Assembly: GCA_028716065.1 (NCBI GenBank)
Contig: JAQUQN010000040.1
Span: 1-8,770, forward strand
Reading direction: 5' to 3'
Origin: Candidatus Omnitrophota bacterium
GTDB taxonomy: Bacteria; Omnitrophota; Gorgyraeia; 2-01-FULL-45-10
DNA: 8,770 bases
A model generated the notes under the pieces. That model did no database searches, was not told where the DNA came from, and saw nothing but the letters and a program-made list of their open reading frames with translations. A program made the position numbers and the translations under genes. Position 1 is the stretch's first letter; the number at the start of each line of letters is the position of its first letter. Of this stretch, positions 1-6,000 are shown one piece after another.

Positions 1-3000
1 TCGGAAAAAGCCACACTCGTAACGGAATTGGTCCTGGTCTCCCTGATACTTCCTCTGTTGGGATTCGTTTATTATATATTGCTGCTTTATCTGTATCACC
101 AGCATAAGAATAAAGGCGTCGGCAAGCCCGTCATCGCGATGAAGTTGAGGATATTCATCACGTCTTTTGCCATAACAGGCTATCTGGTCAATATAATTTT
201 AGCCGGATATCAGGCGACCAAGGAGTTGATACAGGGGCAGGCACATCTGTGGCGACTCACGACGCACTACGGCCATGAATGGGAAGTCGGAATGAAAAAA
301 GTTCTGGGCATAAAAGTAGCCGACTTCTGGGAAAATATCAAGATGTTCGCGCGGCTTTTTGTCCTCTTTGTCGTGCCTTTCGTCATCATGCTGACGACCG
401 GTATGTTCGACGTCATCGGGGAAAGGGCCATACTGTCATATGATTTCCTACGGGGTATTTTAGGGGTCGGGTTATTGGCGGTTTTCGTGTATTCGAGCAC
501 ATATCTGCTCTCTTATATCAGAAGCGAAAGCCCAGCCCGCGCGAAAGAAGACGGTTTCGGCCTGACTGAAGTGACCTTCGTCACGGCCGCCATCGTCATC
601 TGTGCGATAATAATGTTGTTACTCGATTTCGAGCTCAAGACCGTAGGGGGAGCCAGCATCTTCGTCGGGGCGGCAAGCACCGTCGTTGCGTATCTCATGT
701 TTAATACAGGAGAGAAAAAGAAAGCCCCTATTCTACTGACGACATCTCCGCCTTCACCCCCAGTATTTCCTAATAAAAATTTATACGGCGATCCAATTGA
801 GCTAAAGCTTTCTCCGGAATTCGGTGACATAGAAGGAATAACATTCTATATGGTGCGAAGGGTGAATCCTGAGATACGTGGAGATGTCTTAAAGCTATAC
901 GAGGAGAGTAGGATATGGAGAAGAGGTTCTGAAGAACGAATTAAGGTAGTAGAGCGTTGTTTAAACAGCGACATGTGTAAGGTCTTTATGGCCTGGAGCG
1001 GTTCCAGGAGAAAATTTATAGGTTGCATTCTTGGCTCAAAACAATCTGAAATTGACGGGGAAGTGAAGAAAATCAAAAAAGTCCCTCCCGAAGGAACAAA
1101 AAAAGGAAGGGTCCTTACTCCGATAAAAAGTAGCGACGAACAATTCAAAGAGAAGATGGAAGCTATTAAGGAAGAGGAGGAGGTGCGAGAGAAGGAAAGT
1201 ATTTTCTATGTAGTAGGCCGTTTTACCGATCCGGATTTCACTGGAAAAAAGATAACGATTGTCTTGAATACTTTGATGAAGAGGCATATCAAGACAGCGG
1301 GATATCGAGACCCATTTCCTCTTAACTGGGAAGAGGAAAATTGTTTTGACGCGCCGGGGCATTTTCTCACTTCAAAAGAGGCGCGTTCAGCAGGTCTGAT
1401 GGCTGGGGCAGCCGGTTTGATAGTCTCCGGTATATCGGTGTTTTTCGCAAGGCATTTCTTGAGCGATCCCACCTTTTTGAATTTCGGTTTTACGGGCTTA
1501 GGTTTCGCTGCCGGTGTATACTTAGGCGTCGCGGCGCTCAGATACTTCTTCCTGGGTCGTGCGACTTACAATAAGATGATAGAGGCGGGATTTACCGCCG
1601 CCGAAGCACGGACCCTCCCCATAGCCCTTTTCAATATTCCCTACCACAAACATGAAGACGAATTACTCGATCCGAGAGTTCCGGATGGTATGAAATTTGA
1701 ATTATTAGAAGGTATATCTAAAGGAAAACTCGATGGAAAGCAGATAAAGGCATTTTTGGATCTGCTTAAAGAAAAGCCAAAAGCCGCACGGCTTATAATG
1801 ATCCACGAACGATATAAGAAACACGTTGTAGGTCTTTTAGCAATACTACCTGGTATAGATAAGTTATTATTCCCCGTGAGTTGGTGGATGCTTATGCTAC
1901 ATCATCCAAAATCGGGCGCGCGTCACGCCGCAGTTGATATATTAGGGATTCTCGGCGATAAGGCGGCCATCAAGCCGTTATTAGAAAGCCTGTCTGACCC
2001 GGAGTGGATTGTCCGATGGATTGCCGCTGAGTCATTAAAAAGATTAGGCGCCAGTAAAGACGAGATCTTCGCCGGTTATATAAAGGCGTTATCAAACAAT
2101 AATTTTTACGTTCGCTACGACACTATATATTCTTTGGCAAAACTCGATATTGACAGGGCGATGCATTATTTAGAGAAAATGCTGGAGGATCCAAATCATT
2201 CCGTTCGCTATGCCGCATATTACGTCTTCCTTAATGCGCTGAATCACGGGTTCCTGATCGGGCATGTAGACAGAGCTACCCGCATTAATATGCGAATAGG
2301 TGAAAAGCTGGGATTATCTGAGAAACTGCTGAATCTTTTGCGAGAGGCATCGCTATTTCACGATGTCGGCGCCGGTATAAGAGGCTTATATTATGATGAA
2401 TTCAATGGATTGCAAAAGATATTAGTTGATGAGGCAAAAAAGAAAGATACAAATATAAGGTCCATAAAACAGGCGGTAAATTGGCTTATTGAGAAAGAGG
2501 CCACCGATGAAAAATTGGCGGTCGTTCCTCAAGTCATAAAAGGGAGATACCGGCTTTTCAGAAATGGCTTTGGGAAGATCTTGGGTGGTAGGAACTTAAG
2601 CGCCATCGAAGAAGAGATATGCCGTTCGATATTTGACGTGCCGAGTAATTCTCTCAGGATATTAGAAGAAAAAGGGGTAAATATATCGAAAGACTTAGAG
2701 GTATTGATAAAATATCACAACGATTACAAGACATTCTGGAATGATATTAAGACCTTTGAGGGCGAACTTACGGTATCAAAGGATGAGATGGCGCTTCTGA
2801 TCTCCATATTAGTTCTGGCTGACATATTCGAACACGGTAATAACAAATACACGATGGAAGAGCAGAGAGGCAAAAGTATCGAATCATTCAGTCAGACAAT
2901 ACCTTTTATACAGAAAGTTTTCGGCGATAATAGAATAAGAGATAATAGCCCTCTAGATGCGCTGACAAACCTGCTTGCTAATAAAGACAAGGTGATATTA

Positions 3001-6000
3001 GATGCCATAGCTGAAGGACGGAAATCTCAAGGCGAACTCATGCCCGGAGATTTGGCATTCATCGCTGCCCAACCACAGTCGCCGCCGGAAACCGCTTCGC
3101 AATCTTACCTCGACGAGGTCGATGAAAATAGTATTACCACAGATAAGAGAATGCCGCGTGATGCGGCTCACCAAAATGGCATGCGCCATTCGAGCGTTCA
3201 AGTCCTACTCGTAACTTCTAATGGCAAATGGATCCTTCAACGCAGGGCTGATAAGGTCGAACATGACGTTGATATTTCAGCCTCAGGCCATGTTGACGCA
3301 GGAGAGAATTCGCTGAATGCGGCTATACGAGAGACCGAGGAAGAGATGGGCATAAAAATATCAGCAGACAGGTTCGTTAAGATTGAAAATCCCAGACATC
3401 CAAAAGGGCTCTTCGCTAAGGAAGGAAGCGAAGATTATGATAAGGAACCCGGCTATGACGCGAGCGGTGTTTTTCGTTATAAGGGAAGAGACAAGCTGAA
3501 CTGCGAGATATGTCACCTTTATATTGTGAAAGTCACAGAAACCGAAGCCGATAGAATTAAAGAAATTATTAGGAAAAGAACCGCCAAGCCAGTTATGAGT
3601 ATATATACGTACGATCCCGAAAGGCTACTGGACGAAGTGGCGAGGGCCCCGAAAAATTTCTCAAGCGGCATAACACAGTATTTCAAAGATACGAAACTTA
3701 GTGACGAAATCCTCGCGCAGATTAAAGCGAAGTCAGAAGCCAGTCTTCATCCGCAGGCACCGCCCCAGGCGCGCCAGTTCCAGGCGTTGTTGGATCCGAA
3801 CAAAGCAGGCGTCCGGCCATATTATAATGCCGATAAATTCATCGTAGACGGCCTGGAATTTAATAAAGACTCCAGCGGAGTGGCGGAATTGCAGAAGCAT
3901 CTTAGAGAAGATGATAATAGGCTCGGCATAATTACAGAAGATATTCCTTCGGTCGGGATGGTAAAATTTGAGATAGATTCCAAATTGAAAGAATTATGCG
4001 CGAATCATGGAGTTCCGGTACACAGGTTGATCCAAAAAGCGATAACGGATTCAATTAATATACGCGGCCCGGACGCGTTTAAGGGTATAGATAAATCCCG
4101 GCCCATAACAATAGCCCTTCTCGACTCATCCGAATCCCCCATAGAAGACCACAGGAGAAACTCATTCATCGGGATCAATAAGATAATATTTGAGAAAGTG
4201 ATCCCATCCCTGCCCAAAGAGAAGCAAAAAGATGTTCTGGAAGTGATTCTGGCGGTGGGCATAACCCATGAATTGAGGCATGAAGCAGGCATAGACGATG
4301 AAAATGTTATAACGGAAGAAGATAAGCGGGTCACGCTTGCCGAACTGGATCCATCTATCAGAAAGACCGCGATAGGCAGTATAGATATAATCAGCGCCCT
4401 GGAACTCATCACTGCGGAAAGCCTATATATAGATTCGTTGAGAGGCCATCTGTCAGTCGCACCTCAAAGCTCGAAGGAGGCGCCGTCCGTTTCGTTAGCG
4501 GACAAATACGAAGAAGTGCCCCACAGCCGTTTTATGAGATTTTTAAACTGGGCAAGGCGTCTTTTAATATCGATCACCAATCCGACACATAAGAGAGCCA
4601 TTTCAAAGTTAGCACATTTTACCGCGTCGCATGACACAGAGGCGTTTAATCTAAGACAGATCGACAATAAATTTGTGCTTATAGCGACAAGGCAAAGAGA
4701 CGCCGCCGGAGAGAGGATCGAAGGTTTGATAAATAGCATTCCAGGCGTGGCCTTTTCATATAAGAAGCGGCTGGACGACATACCGGCATCCAGGAACAGA
4801 AGGATAAGCGTTGTCATTTATTGTTATGAAATAGATAGGCCTTCCAGGATCGAGCTCATCTCAAAAATAGTTGAATCAGGCGACATGAACTATCGGGGAG
4901 ACGCCACAATGCCCCATTATAGTACTTCAGGCCTCATGACTCAGCTCCTGACTAAAAAATACGAGATACAGCCTCCTTCTGATGACGCAATAGCTAATCT
5001 GTGCGCAAAGATAACATTCAAGGACAGCGTACAAAAGGCGTATGACAGAGTGAATACAGCCGTAGAGGGAATGGGTAGTGATTCCATCTTGGCGCTGCCG
5101 GCCATTAAGAGCCTTCATAAGACTTTATTTGAGAAATTTAAACCCGATATTTATGTAGATGCAAAAGGCGGCTTCCCGTCTTTATATGAGGCCATAAAAG
5201 CCTGTATATCCGAGGTAGAAGAAGGATTAAATGAGACGAAAAATAAGATCCAGGAGCACGAGAAAAAAGACTTAAACGAAGAGGAAGCCGCAAAGCTTAA
5301 CTTTAACAGGAATATCAGGGATAACCTGATGATGTGTGATAATGCCTACAGGCAATTTTGGTTCTACCTCCTGAATCCTGAAGCGAAGAATTATCAGGAG
5401 GAGTTTACGGAATTGAGGGCCTTAGACGTTATTAACAGAGATACCCCGATCATTCTTTTTGCCGATCTTCTGGAACCGCTTCAGTTTGACTATATCGTGA
5501 AGAACTATAATATCCAGGGGATAATCACGGCTTCCGCCACACTGACTTCCCACTGGGTCATATATGCCAAAAATAATAATATCCCCATAGTGATAGTAGA
5601 AATGTGTAATAGTGAAGAATTCTCTGATGCTGTTTCAAAAGCTTTTGATATAGCGGCGGAAGATGGAATACAAAATAGAAGTATCATTAATAAAATAGCT
5701 ATAATGCGCTCGGACGCCGCAGCAAGCGGCGAGGTAATAATGGCGCCCTCTTTAGCTACGATAAAGGCGGTCAAGGAAGGAGTCTTACGCGAGATAGCTT
5801 ATGATAAATTCGTGGCCCTGAAAGCGAGAGGTCCTTCTAACGACGTCAATCTGGGATACACGGGTGTAAAGGCGAGATTGCTTGCCAACGCGGATAGTAT
5901 CGAAGAGGTGAAAGAGGCAATGAAATATGGCGCGGCAGGCATAGGACTTTTCAGAACGGAATACCTCTTTACCGACGAAAACATCTTTGAGAGGGATGAA

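Noticed and set aside
139..141. First in-frame ATG as a possible start of the gene
   Set aside because: The frame is open upstream, bases 22-96 encode a well-formed hydrophobic helix in the same frame, and no purine-rich ribosome-binding site precedes the ATG.
1..720. Codon-use shift at the membrane block: GTC makes up 15 of 25 valine codons here against 5 of 13 in bases 781-1380
   Set aside because: Hand counts are small, and membrane segments bias amino acid and codon composition, so this does not show a separate origin.
1825..1899. Hydrophobic segment at residues 609-633 as an extra membrane helix
   Set aside because: Pro and Gly break it, charged residues (Asp, Lys) fall inside, and it leads directly into HEAT repeats, which makes a buried soluble helix pair more likely. 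I keep some doubt.
3064..4500. The three Pro/Gln/Ser-rich linkers as copies of one duplicated repeat
   Set aside because: They share composition only. Their lengths and residue orders differ, and the DNA under them does not align.
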